This document shows, in pieces, positions 1-11,769 of a stretch of 64,000 nucleotides of DNA. The translations under genes were made by a program, and so were the position numbers. The stretch's first letter is position 1, and each line of letters opens with the position of its first letter. Below the pieces are notes generated by a model. It worked only from the letters and a program-made list of their open reading frames with translations. It made no database searches and was not told the origin of the DNA. This DNA is from Sisyra terminalis. Its lineage: Eukaryota > Arthropoda > Insecta > Neuroptera > Sisyridae. The stretch spans positions 15,707,689 through 15,771,688 of the forward strand of contig OY292274.1 of the NCBI GenBank assembly GCA_958496175.1, given 5' to 3'.

Positions 1-66
1 CTTCTTGTTAATTTTTCCTTGGGAATAAATAGCAAACGCAGACATTTCTCCATTGGTTTCACTCAT
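1..66 (-). CDS. N-terminus of a neighbouring gene, partial (runs off the window)
   Basis: On the minus strand an ATG at 66-64 opens 22 codons without a stop to the window edge; the peptide begins MSETNGEMSAFAIYSQ. The codons read as ordinary coding sequence and the start has a purine at -3. I do not recognise the protein. It would be the first coding exon of a gene lying downstream of, and in the same direction as, the SAM-domain gene. The length is too short for certainty and it could be a chance frame; the NRF-1-like palindrome about 190 bp upstream gives mild support for a promoter here. Confidence 0.4.
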   Translation of the reverse strand, partial: MSETNGEMSAFAIYSQGKINKK

Positions 67-246
67 CTTTTATACGAAATGAACGAATAAAATGTTTTAA
101 TCAACACGTGTTTCTAAAAACGTAACTTAATACACTTAATACACGTGCCGCTATTATGAACTGTTTCATTAGGAGTCATTTGATTCATGAAAAACTTAAA
201 AAAGTTTGGTTAGAAATATTAAAACGATCTTCCTAATGTCTTGCAT

Positions 247-258
247 TGCGCATGTGCA
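247..258. promoter_or_regulatory. NRF-1-like palindrome upstream of the left gene
   Basis: TGCGCATGTGCA differs at one position from the NRF-1 / erect wing consensus YGCGCAYGCGCR. It is a GC-rich island in AT-rich surroundings and lies about 190 bp upstream of the ATG at 66 on the minus strand. Such sites are common in core promoters of housekeeping genes. The functional role is inferred from motif and position only. Confidence 0.3.
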
Positions 259-1663
259 ATTGATTTCAACATAAACAATGATAAACTACAGAGGAGAAAT
301 TAGATAAACACAAATAGCGCGAATAGCACAAAACAGGCAAGACAAGACACGTTCTACTTGCTTTAACACTTGGAGCGTAAAGAAATGAAGATTTTATCTT
401 CTTCTGTCATTTTAGTTATGCATCCTACATCGTTGTTTTGTATTTTAGCAAGGTTTATAAAATACACAGGTGGCCTCATGCGCTACGTGACGTATCCAGA
501 AGAAATTCGTATATATCTTCAGACTGATTCAAATTTCAAAATTCTTCGTATGACGCAATTTTTTTTTCTAATGGGGCAACCTGTGTAATTTATAAACCTA
601 GGTATTTTAGCAGTTTTTTTCCTAACGCGCAACTTTACAACGCAGGATATGCAGATCATTTATAGTGAAAAAGCTCCCATGAGCTTTCATAAATTCGTTA
701 CTCGTTATATGAAAGCGGTAAATTCTAAACCATTTTGTATTATGTATTACATTGCATTATGTCATACCATAGGGGATACCAGGAGATACTACAATTCTTC
801 CGGCGCCACGATTTAACGACATATTCTTACAGATCTCAACGAAATATAACGAAAATGAAGAATATTATTAAATAGTTTTTTTTTCGATATCTAGCTTAAT
901 TTACAGAATATCTATACATAAACAATTTTTTCCCTTTTTTAAACGGATTTCTAAAAATTGCATGAAAAAAAAAGATAAAAATGCTTACAACCGTACATTC
1001 ACCATTTTTTTTTTATGCTAAAAAAATATAAATTATGGGTCCAGTGGCAAAACCCTCTTAAAAAAAATGAGTTGTTTATTTAATTATGGCCCAACTTACT
1101 CGCAAATTAAACTTAGAACAAAAACGAAAATCCAATAGTGCCACATATGGGTGACGCCCCCCAACTCTCATCGGGGTTTCGTTCCTGGACTCCAAAGCAC
1201 AAAAATAATCGTTGGAACTATAGTTTTCAATATTTACTTTTTTTTATGAAAATTCTGAGAAATTCGTCCAAAAAAGTGAAGTAAAAAAACTAATGTTTCA
1301 ATTTTTTAGTATCGATATTTCGTAAACTAAGCAAGACATCGATAAAATGTATTCTTTATTTTTGTTTCATTTTGTCGAGATCTATAAGAATCCGTCGTTG
1401 AAGCTTAGTCATACCATAGCATGTATAACATTGGGTTCATTTCATTCATAAATTCAGAACAAGTAAAAAAAATAATAAGAAGACATATTACAGTTGCATA
1501 TAAAGTTTTATTTAATCTTATAGTACATATCTTTGGTACATAATATATTTATTTTTATTTGTAAAAATTGAAAAACAATATCCAATAAATAAATACCAAA
1601 TAATCAATGAACACTCGTTTCTACAAAAAAAAAAAATTTTTTTGGTAGTATAACGTAAAAAAA

Positions 1664-1669
1664 TTTATT
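1664..1669 (-). promoter_or_regulatory. Candidate poly(A) signal of the SAM-domain gene
   Basis: This is the first AATAAA on the minus strand downstream of the stop codon at 2029-2027, about 360 bases away. Further AATAAA motifs occur nearer 1500-1560, so the real cleavage site could be further on. Confidence 0.25.
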
Positions 1670-2026
1670 GGATATTTGACGCAAAGAAAATCAATAACAT
1701 TTTAAACACATATTCCAACATTTTTAATAAACTTTTGTTTCTTTTTTTACAAAAAATTATTGAGATTCGTATGGCTGATTTTCTGATTTCGTAAGCACTA
1801 CTAGACGTTACGCTTTGATTTACTATAAATAAACTAATAAAAAAAAAACTATTTAAATTAACTTACATTACAATAATAAACCAAAAAGTATATACATCTT
1901 TTATAATAGTTTATGCTAAAAATATCGTTATGTTTGTGGAAGAAACTTGCAATTTTTTCTACAGTCATTATTGTATGTTTTTTTTAAATTTTTTACTGAG
2001 CCGCCATTTTTGATATGTTTTACTAG

Positions 2027-2191
2027 TTAAACTATGCATAATGTTGTATCCTTACAAACTGATATTTGCGCTTCTTGTAATATTCGTAATCTTGGACCTA
2101 ATGGTATTCCAATTTTTTGCAATCGTTCCTCACTTACATAAGGTAACTCAACCATCCCTATCCGTTCATTCTCAAATGCATTTGCGTATTT
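2027..2191 (-). CDS. SAM-domain gene, last coding exon (C-terminal half of the SAM domain)
   Basis: Acceptor TTTCAG at 2192-2197, phase 0, 54 codons, stop at 2029-2027. The residues supply SAM helices 2-5: a KYANAF stretch, the SEERLQKIGIPLGPR core (compare the general SAM pattern of leucine-rich helix, then G-I/V, then L-G-x-R, then a long final helix) and ILQEAQ. SAM domains oligomerise or bind other SAM domains or RNA; which applies here cannot be told. The protein ends in KDTTLCIV, a hydrophobic tail that is not a canonical class I PDZ ligand. The intron before it is only 62 bp. Confidence 0.85.
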   Translation of the reverse strand, partial: KYANAFENERIGMVELPYVSEERLQKIGIPLGPRLRILQEAQISVCKDTTLCIV

Positions 2192-2253
2192 CTGAAAAAA
2201 AAAATTAATAAGCCAATAATTCAATTGAGAAATGTTTAATAGGTGTTACTTAC

Positions 2254-2909
2254 TTCATATCCTAAGCTTTTTAAAAATAATCGCAACAATGGCGGCTCAT
2301 CGCCAAAAAACTTTGTGAGCTTTTTAACTCGACTTGGATTTGCTAAGCTGGGCATATCATTTAATTGCAAATCCAACCCGCGCGGCGTAGATTGAGCTCG
2401 AGCTGCAACCATTGTTGTTTGTGTTCGTAAAGCTGCGATCTCTTCTCGAATATTTTCCATTTCTTGAATCATCAAATGTTGTGTTCGCATCTCAGATGAT
2501 AAATGTGCGACCGACCGCGCTAAAGTTACCACATGCGATTCCAAACGTTGAAAACGCTTATTGATTCCTTTTAGGTCTTTAACCTTTTTGCGCTCCTCGT
2601 GGGCACGCGCCCGTTTATCACGAATCGGACGGCTACTTACAGAACTTGATGGCAACGAAGACATACTTCCGTAACGGCGTTTATGAAATCTTGGATCAGA
2701 GGGCTGATAACGTCCCGTGTATTTTTTTACTCCTAAAAGTTTTAAAACCTCCCCATACATGGTTTCTAACCCTTCCAATTGTTTTCGAATAGTTCGCGCG
2801 TCATTTGTACTCATATCTTCGTCTGAATCACTATGTCCATCCAAAATAGAATCTAAATCCATCGACCTTGTTGTCGTTGAAGCTATATCCGCTAAATCTA
2901 ATCCATACA
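2254..2909 (-). CDS. SAM-domain gene, coiled-coil exon
   Basis: The acceptor before 2909 and the donor GTAAGT after 2254 give 219 residues, in frame with both neighbours. An acidic Asp/Ser stretch (SILDGHSDSDED) comes first. A helix with TIRKQLEGLETMYGEVLKLL follows, then a Ser-rich linker with RYGSMSSLPSSSVSSRP and a basic patch. A heptad-rich coiled coil runs from about KDLKGINKRFQRLESHV to EEIAALRTQ, and the first SAM helix (PLLRLFLKSLGYE) sits at the splice site. This is the most conserved-looking part outside the SAM domain. Coiled coil plus SAM suggests an oligomerising scaffold; that is inference. Confidence 0.85.
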
Positions 2910-2968
2910 CTAAAAAAACATCAAAGATATTATAAAAAAAAAAAAACTTTTTAAAAATTAAAACTTAC

Positions 2969-3138
2969 ATTGTTTCATTTTGTGACTTGAATTTTCATGT
3001 TTTTTTCCTAACGTTCTTGGTTTTGGACCTCCACTTTGCCATCGGTTATTACATCCTCCAACTCCTGGACCTAAAGAGGTTTTACCTGATTTGTTGTAAC
3101 TATCCAAACCATATTCAGGTTTACTCCCATATGGTAAA
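2969..3138 (-). CDS. SAM-domain gene, short linker exon
   Basis: 170 bases; acceptor CTAG before 3138, donor GTAAGT after 2969. It enters in phase 2 and leaves in phase 1, matching both neighbours. It encodes about 57 residues rich in Gly, Ser and Lys (SLPYGSKPEYGLDSYNKS, then a Gly-rich turn and a basic KKHENSSHKMKQ end). No domain is recognised. The flanking introns are 61 and 59 bp. It could be alternatively spliced, but skipping it would shift the frame. Confidence 0.75.
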
Positions 3139-3199
3139 CTAGTAAAAAGAAAACCATAAATAAATATACGATTTAACAAAAATATTTTTTCAATTTTAC

Positions 3200-5142
3200 C
3201 TTGAACCGTGTTTATAACGGGTTGAATTCCTTGGAGTTATATTTGGAGTTGAACCTTCTCCTGGTGACAGGGGTGGCAAAGGTGGAGTCATAGAAGAAAT
3301 ACTTTCACTTAGCGTGGAATTAGCGACTTGCGGATTATTTCCTTGCAAAGACAAGCCGTGTAGTTTTGGTTCCAGAATATGTCGTAATTCATTCTCAACA
3401 ATATCTACCCATTCAGAATCGCGACTGTTTCCAACTGTATTATGATTATAACTATTCGTTGGTAACTGATGTGTGTCTGAAGATTCAGGACTTGTATCTT
3501 CTGGTCTTTGTCGCCGTCCACTACTGTATGCAGCACTACCACGTCCCGAATCTGCATTTGAAGATGACTGACCACCAGTTTTATCATAATCTGAACTTGT
3601 TCCAGAGCCTCCATGCAATTTTCGTTGTGTTACATCAATAATTTGCTTTTCTCCATTTTCTGTTGTGTCTAGTTCGATTTTATCTGTTCGCTGTCCAATA
3701 TTATATACACCTTCTATTTTACCGATTTCGCCTTCGAGACGTGTTCTAGGTGTTCCGCTTAGAGCATCGAAACGCTGCTTTGCTATATCGTTTGCAATAT
3801 CTTTTTTAGTTTCATTTTCAACAAGTTTTTGCTCTGGTTGATTGACAGGAACATTGTTTTGCGATTGGGTGTTGTACGTCTCTGATTCCAATTTCCGAAC
3901 GTTGTTGCGAGTTATAAACCCACCATCGTCGCTATCCTTTTCATCGATCGCCATATTTACAGGACGAGCACTGAATGTTTCCATTACATTTCCGTATGAG
4001 CCCCGTCTTCCTGTTTCTAACGTTTGAGTATTATTCTTTTCAATAGGTTTTTGTTCAATTTGTGAAGTATCTTCAGTTAAGTGAGGTTGAGAGGCAGCTC
4101 GTCTTGCCTCCATGAAACTCTTTTGTCTTATATTATCTCTCTCTAGTTGTTGAGGACTTCGTGGTTCTATGTGTCGTTCTTCATTATTTGTGTCAGTTTG
4201 CACTCGAATTTCACCATATTGTGAATGTCGTAAAACTACAAACTGTTCAGGAGTTTGTTGCATGCCGTACCTAGTGACGGGTCGATGGGGCGTTACTCCG
4301 TAGTTTGAATTGTGGTAATATAGTTGATGGTCTTGAGGTAATTGTCGCTGGTCTACTACTCGCTGATTATGCTGGTACAGAGCTTGATTTTGTTGTTGAT
4401 ATTGCATTTGAAGCAATTGCTGATTCTGTTGCATCATTTGTTGATGAGATTGTAACATTTGTTGTTGTTGTTGATTTAATTGGTGTTGCATTACGATATT
4501 TTCAGTACGTTGTGTTTGCAAATCGGTTTTGGGTTTGCCATATATACTTTGTGGCTGTTCACTTCCTGACTTTTTTAATATACTGGTGATTTGTTTTTCT
4601 TCAGAATTGTGAGAATCATCTCGCATCATATCAATACTTCGCGTACTTTTGCGTAGCTCATCCGCAACATTATTCAAACCAACTGTTTCCTCTGTTTGTT
4701 TCTCGACATCATCTTTCACACTAGCACCTTTGATAAATCTACTTGAAATCATACCGCGAATTGTTTGATAAGTTTTTGTCATAGACTTTGTATTTTTTTG
4801 ATTCGAATCTTTAATTGTTGCGTTTTCTTTAGTCTCATTTCCTCCACTTGTTTGAATGTTGTTGCTACGCTGTGTCGTATTGTCAATCGGTTGGGATTGT
4901 TGCGATTGTTGTTGAGCATTATGATTTTCGTTTGGACGAATTCCATTTCCGTGCCACGTGGTTTTCGGAACAGCACCGGTAGATGTACCCCCTGATAAAA
5001 ATTGCTCGTTATATGTATAGATTCCATCTGTGCCTGTAGTATGATAGGACGCGGAAATCGGTCGATATTGCTGTTGTTGGACATGTTCAGCCACATTGAC
5101 ACCATTTGTTTGAATGTTATGGATTTGTATTGCCGAGTAGTT
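3200..5142 (-). CDS. SAM-domain gene, large low-complexity exon
   Basis: 1943 bases open throughout: acceptor CCTAG before 5142, donor GTAAAA after 3200, leaving phase 2. It encodes about 647 residues beginning NYSAIQIHNIQTNG. The content is disordered: Gln-rich at residues 385-426 (QQQQQ and QQMMQQNQQ runs), many Asn, Ser and Thr, and repeated Arg-Ser/Thr sites that look phosphorylatable. Possible short conserved motifs are TIRGMISSRFIKG near 293-305, ADSGRGSAAYSSGRR, and a C-terminal block with WVDIVENELRHILEPK followed by MTPPLPPLSPGEG. Shorter antisense and frame-shifted openings within it are shadows of this exon. Confidence 0.85.
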
Positions 5143-5457
5143 CTAGGAAATAGAGGAATATATTTAATTATTTATCAATTAATTATTTAGATAAAAAGGT
5201 TACCGAATTAGTAGGTGTTAAAGCAAATTCAACCATCGCAACAAAAATAGAAATAATTACTAGAAAAATAGATTTTAACAATAAAAATATAAGTATTGAG
5301 TCACATTGTCTTAGACGTGTAAAACAATACTGAATTGAAACATTCAAACGTATAGGTATATAATAAATGCTTAATAAAAGAAAGAAAGAGACTGAAGTTT
5401 AAAAAAAAAGATTTGAATAAAAATTCCATCAGATTATTTTCTTTTCCGCTCGGTACA

Positions 5458-5485
5458 GTAGCTCAGTGGAATTGTTAGCGCTTTG
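5458..5485 (+). repeat. tRNA-like A-box, possible SINE head relic
   Basis: GTAGCTCAGTGGAATTG followed by GTTAGCGC matches the D-arm/A-box half of a tRNA or tRNA-derived SINE very well. No B-box (GGTTCGANTCC) follows within the next 100 bases, so it is neither a complete tRNA gene nor a complete SINE. Chance is possible. Confidence 0.3.
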
Positions 5486-6957
5486 TAAAATATATCTACA
5501 TAAATATGTGAACGCTCTTCTTAATATATATTTAGCATTGGTAATCATCAATTGTGTATGGCTGGCCACATATAATATAAATAACTTGACGATCATTGTG
5601 AATTCATATTGTACATTAACCCAGTCCATGTGTGCATGGTTAAATTCATCTAGCGTGACGATAAAGACGGACAAGTCTCTCAAGGAATTGTTTCTAATTT
5701 CTATGTGCATACGTAAATCCATTCTCCCATTAATTTTATGTATTTATTTACGATATATTTAGTTTCTGATGTTTATGATATTTCAAAAAATCGTATTAAA
5801 ATATAAAAATTCAACTCAAGATTTTCGATTTGTATGCATAAATTGAGCATCGCTATCATATATTCCGTACGAATCGTATGAATCTAAGAAAAAGTATCAC
5901 TAGAAGACAGTACAGCACTAATGACTAACGAAGGAATACAATATAAAAGTTAAAAATGTCTACTTTAATTGCAATTACATCCCTATTACTTCTACATGGA
6001 GTTGGAAGTATCGAAATGCATAGCAATTATTGTGCGATATCAAAATAATATAATCATGGCTTGATAATAATTAAATGCCACAATAATTCTAATGTTCAGA
6101 ATTATCGTTCAATTTATTTTAATGAATTGAAATACAGATTATTTGATATTCTGAACAAGTGGTCGATAATCTTTTTTTCAGACATTGCAAATTAATCAAG
6201 TCATAAATTGACATTTTATGAATAAATATCATGTTCGAAGGTTTTAATTAAAACGAAAAACTGGGGATACCTTATTTACTTTCCTAATGTATAAATTTCT
6301 TAGTATTATCCGAAAATAAAATTTTTGATTTTTTTTTCTTTAAATTTGTATTTATCAAGTTAGAAATTTGAAACTATCGTCCGCAATTCTTACTATAAAA
6401 TAGTTCTGTAATTTAATAGCGAAAAGGTCCAGTTTGGTCGCGATCAATTCTAATAGAAGTCTACGAACAAGTATCTTGTATGAACCACCGCACAATTTTC
6501 CACCGAAATTACGTAAAGAAAAAATTGGGATTGATTTCATATATAGATAATTCAGGGATGGTTTTATATCATACAATGGTTTTTATCGTAAGATATTTTA
6601 AAAAGATCCTTCAAAAAAAATAAAAATATTCTTAAGTGGTTATCTGAAACTGATTTTGTACGATGTATCGGTTTATATTGTACAGTTATTTCATTTGGGC
6701 CATGAAAAATACATGACAATATTTACTTTATATTTCAATAATTTTTACCCCTTTTTTATAGAGATAAAGAATTTGTGACATTGTCGTTGTCAGAAGAAAA
6801 CTTCCCAACTTCATGTTTTTAAAAAATAACATTTTTTTATCATGCATTATCATGATTCAAATTTTCTGAACTTCATACAAGTGTAATTCATTTTTATAAC
6901 TTTTACAAAGGTCCTACGAAAATGTTTTGTTTGTGAGCAAAACTAATCCGTTCCGAC

Positions 6958-7122
6958 CAGGGATGGATAAAGGAGCGGACAAGCCGGGCAACTGTCCGGG
7001 GCGCCAAATTGAAGAGACGTTGAATCAAAGATAGTTTTTTTTTTCGCTATTTTTCTTAGATATATAAAAGGACTCCAAAATTTGTTTTGTCCGGGGCTTT
7101 CAAAACTCTAAAACCGGCCCTG
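6958..7122. mobile_element. hAT-type MITE, 165 bp, with perfect 8-bp target site duplication
   Basis: The left end CAGGGATGGATAAAG and the right end, read in reverse, CAGGGCCGGTTTTAG form hAT-like terminal inverted repeats. The element is flanked on both sides by the identical octamer GTTCCGAC (6950-6957 and 7123-7130), the 8-bp duplication diagnostic of hAT transposition. The GC-rich ends (CCGGGGCGCC, CCGGGGC) contrast with the AT-rich intron. It is non-coding and non-autonomous, and young enough to keep an exact duplication. Confidence 0.9.
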
Positions 7123-7764
7123 GTTCCGACAATATATTGGGCTTTCTTATATAATTTAAAAACATTGAATTTTGATTCTTTTAGAAAGAATGACGAAAAT
7201 GTAGGAATAAATGACGCACGACAGAAGAAACAGCAATAATTGTTATTAAAAATTGTATTAACTATTCATTTTTTAATGGCGGCAAAATATACTTCTAAGG
7301 TTTTTATTAACAAACAAAAAACTTTTCTTTTTTGGTAGCATGGAAATTAAACATATATTAAACTTAAACATTATGCGTGCAAGTAAAAAGACCTAGTATC
7401 AATATAACTTTATACCTAATGCCTCATCACTATGAATGATCATGGTTTAAGAATCATGTTGCCAAATATGTTAATAAGAGTTAAAAAAGAAGATATATGC
7501 AGAAGCATTTTAATTTTTCTTATTATTTGTAGAGCAAACATCATCATGTCCTCCAAATTTAAATTCAATTGTACTTTTGTTTTTTTTTTTCGAAATAAGT
7601 ATTTCCGTAAATAATTCCGTTAATCAACTCCTTTTTTGTTTAATTCAAAAGTTTCATAGAACAAGACATGAATACTTTGAGTTCATTATTAATGCTTTGT
7701 TTTGTTTTTCTCTAAAATGATCAATTATTAATACAAAAGTTTTTTAAAAATTATGCACTATGAT

Positions 7765-8051
7765 CAGCGCTCTATTAACGCTAGAGGCAGTCGGGTGCCC
7801 AGGGCGGCAAATTTTCTAAGGGTGGCAAAATTTGGAGAGTGAAAAAAAATTTTTTTAGTGTTATCAAAATTGCTCAATTTAATTAATTAATGCTCTAAAC
7901 TAGACGTTTTTTATTCAAAGGATAATTCTACAAATTCCATTCATGCATTATTAAAATTAGTTATTTTAATTTTTTTACAAATAAGGTATGAAAACTCTAA
8001 CTTTATTTTCAACAGTGCCCAGGGGCGGCACTAAGTTTGAATCCGGTCCTG
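7765..8051. mobile_element. Probable older hAT-like MITE
   Basis: It resembles the element 640 bp to its left in layout: CAG at the left end, GTGCCCAGGGCGGCAAA just inside, then AGTGCCCAGGGGCGGCAC and a right end TCCGGTCCTG whose reverse begins CAGGACCGGATTC. The flanking octamers do not match, so insertion is older or my left end is off. It is non-coding. Confidence 0.5.
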
Positions 8052-8555
8052 GCTGTGACAGAGATTGAAGTGAGCCTTAGAAAATTATAACAGTAAGAAA
8101 GTGGTCTTGGGAAAAGATTTTAAGTTTTAATATTTCATTTTCAATTTATATCTTCATTTAACATTTTGTACTCAAACACTACACAAAAGATATAAACAAA
8201 ATGTATTGAATTCTTTAAATATTTAACTACTTTCGGATATTCGTTTAATCAATTTTGCCAACTTGTTCCAAAGGAAAAAATTATTACAAAAAGCTTGGAA
8301 AGTCTTGAAAATTTCAATCTTTCGATAGATCAATAAAAAATCATAAATCAGAACTTATAGTTATGGAACTCATATTCTAAACATCATATTCTATTTATTT
8401 ATTTTTTGGATTTTTGAAAAATTTAATAGTTAAACAAAAAAATATTGAAGAAAATTTATTAAAAAGTTTTAAAGTAATAGATTTGTACGTTTTGTACATG
8501 TGAAAGTATAACTTTAGATTGAAATTTAAGAAAAAAAAATGGAACAATCACTAAC

Positions 8556-8708
8556 CTGCGGTTCTACATTGTTGGCTTGGGTCCATGCAGCTAATTGTTT
8601 AGGGGGTGCATCAGGCGCTATTGCTGCTGTTGTGCGTTTCTTATAATCGTGTAAAATAGGAATTTTCGAATTTTTGTCCCCATTTGATAAAATGACTTCG
8701 CGTTCAAT
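8556..8708 (-). CDS. SAM-domain gene, 51-codon exon
   Basis: 153 bases, acceptor TTGTAG before 8708, donor GTTAGT after 8556, phase 0 at both ends, so it can be skipped without changing frame. It encodes IEREVILSNGDKNSKIP, then a basic DYKKRTT and an alanine/proline stretch IAPDAPPKQLAAWTQ. No domain is recognised. The donor is a weaker GTTAGT, which could permit regulated skipping. Confidence 0.75.
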
Positions 8709-9217
8709 CTACAATAAAATTGTTTTTTTTTTATAAATATAACATTTTCAAATCCAATGCGTGCACCAACCCATTCTATCATTTCATTATCATATTATTC
8801 AATCAATAATTTACACTAATTTTTTTTTCAAATTTTTCTAAAATTCCACTGCAAATTCTTGGACTTGAAACACAAAACTAAAAACTAAATGCAACAGAAA
8901 GAACTTAATTCGACCCCACTGTTGTACATATTTTGAATTGAAATTTCCATTCTAATGGCATTGAATATTTGGTGGGAAATTTCTCATTGAAATAATTGAG
9001 AAAAGAAAAAGAGCCTGAGAAAAGAAAAAAGAAACCTTCTACATATAAAACAAAGGCAAATAGTAGGTTATTTACACTTAATCTTGCATCTTTGAAAAAA
9101 AAAACAACTATGAATTTTTTATTCTGATAATTTGTTGGCACTAATAGCTACTTATTAGTGACGTATTAGCGTAGAGGAAAAGTATATACTTTCTTTTTTG
9201 CATGACAAATTACTTAC

Positions 9218-9471
9218 TGGAAACTTATTAGAATGGGTCTGGAGTCCCGGTTGGAGAATGCCACGTGCAGATCCATTTCCTCCCTCTAAGGCTAGTGAGG
9301 TCGGCACAACTGATCCAGGAATTGTGGGTTCATTATACAATGGATACGGTGGCATTCTGTATGGAGGTGGCGTAAAAGATGAGCTGCCACCACCGTTACT
9401 CGTCGGCGTTGATGTTGAAAGTGGCTTTGGAGGAGGCACTGGCTTATATGGTCCATAACCTTCCACCTCAG
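9218..9471 (-). CDS. SAM-domain gene, proline-rich exon shared by all N-termini
   Basis: 254 bases, acceptor TTTTTAG before 9471, donor GTAAGT after 9218. It begins with two bases (CT) that complete a codon from each of the three candidate first exons, giving Thr or Ala before EVEGYGPYKPVPPPKP. The rest is proline/serine/glycine-rich (SFTPPPYRMPPYP, GGNGSARGILQPG). Proline clusters of this kind are typical SH3 or WW ligands; the binding partner is unknown. It leaves in phase 0. Confidence 0.8.
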
Positions 9472-10509
9472 CTAAAAATAAAAAATAAAAAAATTACTAT
9501 AACTCAACTCATGCCCATTCATAAATCGTCAAAAAACACTTTGGAATGTTGTACCACAAATTTTATTGTTCAAAAAAGCTTAAATTTCTTTCTGCTTTGA
9601 ATAAAACTGAACATATATGCAGATATAAAAATCAAGCTTTTTTGAAAAATGAAATAAAAATGAACTAATTTCATCGATAAATTTATGCATACAAGGATAA
9701 TTCACTTCAATTTTATATTTCTGGTTTTCTTTTTTATGGTCAGACTAGACACGTGCGTGTCTCGTTTATGAACGTGCGATTTTGATCATAAATGTATACC
9801 CAACATCATGAACATTTTAAATTTATTTGTATAGCGATAACGATTGCAACTTTTAAAATTTGTGGAGGAAGAAGCATGATTTTTTTGTTGGGCACATAAA
9901 TTCTATTTTACTGTTAGAATTCATATGTGATTTCAAACAAAACTTCTTTGTATACTGCACACAAATTGAATACATCGCCAATAATAATTATAAGATGAAA
10001 TCATAATGAATTTTTTATCTAATGAAGTTTATTAGTATTCTTTACGCTACGTTTTTCACTCAATTTACTTAAAAAACCTTATTTGGAGTCTTCACCATGT
10101 AATTTATGGTTATCTATACAAAACAAATTATTCTAATTTTGTCGTTTCAAAAAACTACAAAGTAATAACCTGGATTGTAGTAATAGAAAATAGATTATAT
10201 TTGATCGATTTTTTTCTGTAATAGATGCTAAAATAAACGAATTGTACTTTGCTTAGACTAAATGAGCTAATTAGGTATAACACTCATATTAAGAGTTCAA
10301 TGGACTTGTGAAAGCTGGGTCAAACCAAATATATGATAATTTCAGTGTTATTAAGGACTTTTTTTATTTGAAGGAATTATCTGTGAAAGTTTTCCAAATG
10401 TTGGCTGATAAAATATTATCACAAATTTATAAACTAAAAAAAAACTCAAAATTAATGGATTATGTATCATGTTTGATTACGTATGTGCAAATATTTCAGT
10501 AGTTAGTTT

Positions 10510-10732
10510 TTGTGATGGTATTCCCATCATCCTTTTGCTGTGTTTTTGTCCAGTAGTGTTCTTTACATGTGTAGTTTTTGTAAGTCCATTCCTTGATGGT
10601 ATTTTTTACTGTCGATTTTGTAGCTCCAAGAACAGTCTATGGGCCTGTAAAGAGATCCTTTGAGATCCTTTCCGGGTTACGGCATCAGCCTTTTCATTAC
10701 CTTTTATACCCTTATGGCCTGGCACTCATCCT
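10510..10732 (-). pseudogene. RNase H domain relic of a non-LTR retrotransposon
   Basis: Minus-strand translation gives VPGHKGIKGNEKADAVTRKG, the well-known C-terminal RNase H motif of insect non-LTR elements (usually WVPGHxGIxGNExADxxAR). The Trp codon before VPGH is a TGA stop. After about 40 residues the frame changes, and KEWTYKNYTCKEHYW continues the usual Trp-spaced tail. It is clearly broken and inactive. The RT part is missing; the RT relic 1 kb away lacks an obvious join to it. Confidence 0.75.
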
Positions 10733-11769
10733 TACTTTGTAATAATATTCCCGGTGGTATACTTAATGTTAGCGGAAAAGAAAACTTTAAAGCCCTTTTA
10801 AAATTTGATTTCCCCTACAGATATCCAAAATATATTTAAAAATTGCAGCATTAAGACATTACTGAAAAAAGTATGTACAAATAACTTTTGAAACATAATT
10901 TTATCCTAATACAACGCTTGAAAATTCAGTTTTTACTAATTAAAAATTAATACTGCAAAAAATACGAAAATACCTTTATTCTACGGAAAAGTTTGTAATA
11001 ATTCTCGAAATGACTATCCTTTATGGTCTTCTTCAGCACGTTATAAAACTTTCTCAGTAGATTTGTTGAGGAATAACTTTTCCTATTTAAATAACGGAGA
11101 AGCACTACAGGATTCGAGTTAAACTTCGTAAGTTTAGGTTGCCCCGTTGATTAAATGTTAATCTAGGGTTTCTCTGCTACAATACAAAAATTATCATCTA
11201 AACGTTGCAGACTACATAAATACAAGAATTATACCGCATTATTCATAAATGTTTTTGTAAAACAGGAGAAATAAATAATTTGAAAAATAATACGTTGGTT
11301 ATTGTATATGAGTAACAAAAACTGACGAAATAATTTTTTGTTCAAATTTAGATTTTGAAATAACTAAATTTATAAATGCTAGAACTTGATCAAAAAAAAA
11401 TATCGTGATCTAATACCAGAAGAATGATCAAAGGTAGGTTTTAATGGGAAGTGTATCTTTTCTTTAGAAATTTTGGCTTTCATTTACTATGGCCTTATCT
11501 AGTACTACGAAATATTAAAAAATGACTTATCGATTTTTGTTTTATGTCGGGTAGTATGATTCTTCAAGAATACTACTTTAAATTTATTAAAAAACCAACA
11601 TTAACAACATTTATTATAAAAGATGAGTTTGCAATCTGTACAATCAATAAATATACAATAAGCAAAAGTGTTAACGTGTTACATAATAACAAAGTGAACT
11701 TAAACTCGAAAGATATTCAAGTTAAAGTCACCAGGTTTGAGGACTTAATGAGAGTCACCGATTATTATT

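Larger units (their letters stand above)
67..2026. other. Intergenic region: upstream of the left gene, 3' flank of the SAM-domain gene
   Basis: No convincing coding sequence. A 72-codon plus-strand frame at 370-588 and a 22-codon frame starting at 1085 look like chance openings. The segment near 247-258 has a promoter-like palindrome, and a TGACGTAT CRE-like site lies near 490. The part from about 1300 to 2026 is very AT-rich, with many A and T runs, and should contain the 3' UTR of the SAM-domain gene. Confidence 0.5.
5143..8555 (-). other. Intron of the SAM-domain gene (3.4 kb)
   Basis: It holds a tRNA-like A-box near 5458, a 165-bp hAT MITE at 6958-7122 and a related element at 7765-8051. 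Two overlapping frames of about 97 codons at 5429-5762, one on each strand, match no family I know and have no splice-compatible edges. The rest is AT-rich with no recognised content. Confidence 0.6.

Noticed and set aside
3366..5190. Plus-strand and second minus-strand frames across the large exon
   Set aside because: Shadows of the 647-residue coding frame; composition follows the Gln/Asn codons of the real frame.
5429..5762. Two overlapping ~97-codon frames on opposite strands
   Set aside because: No family match and no splice-compatible edges; each shadows the other and neither shows a coding pattern.
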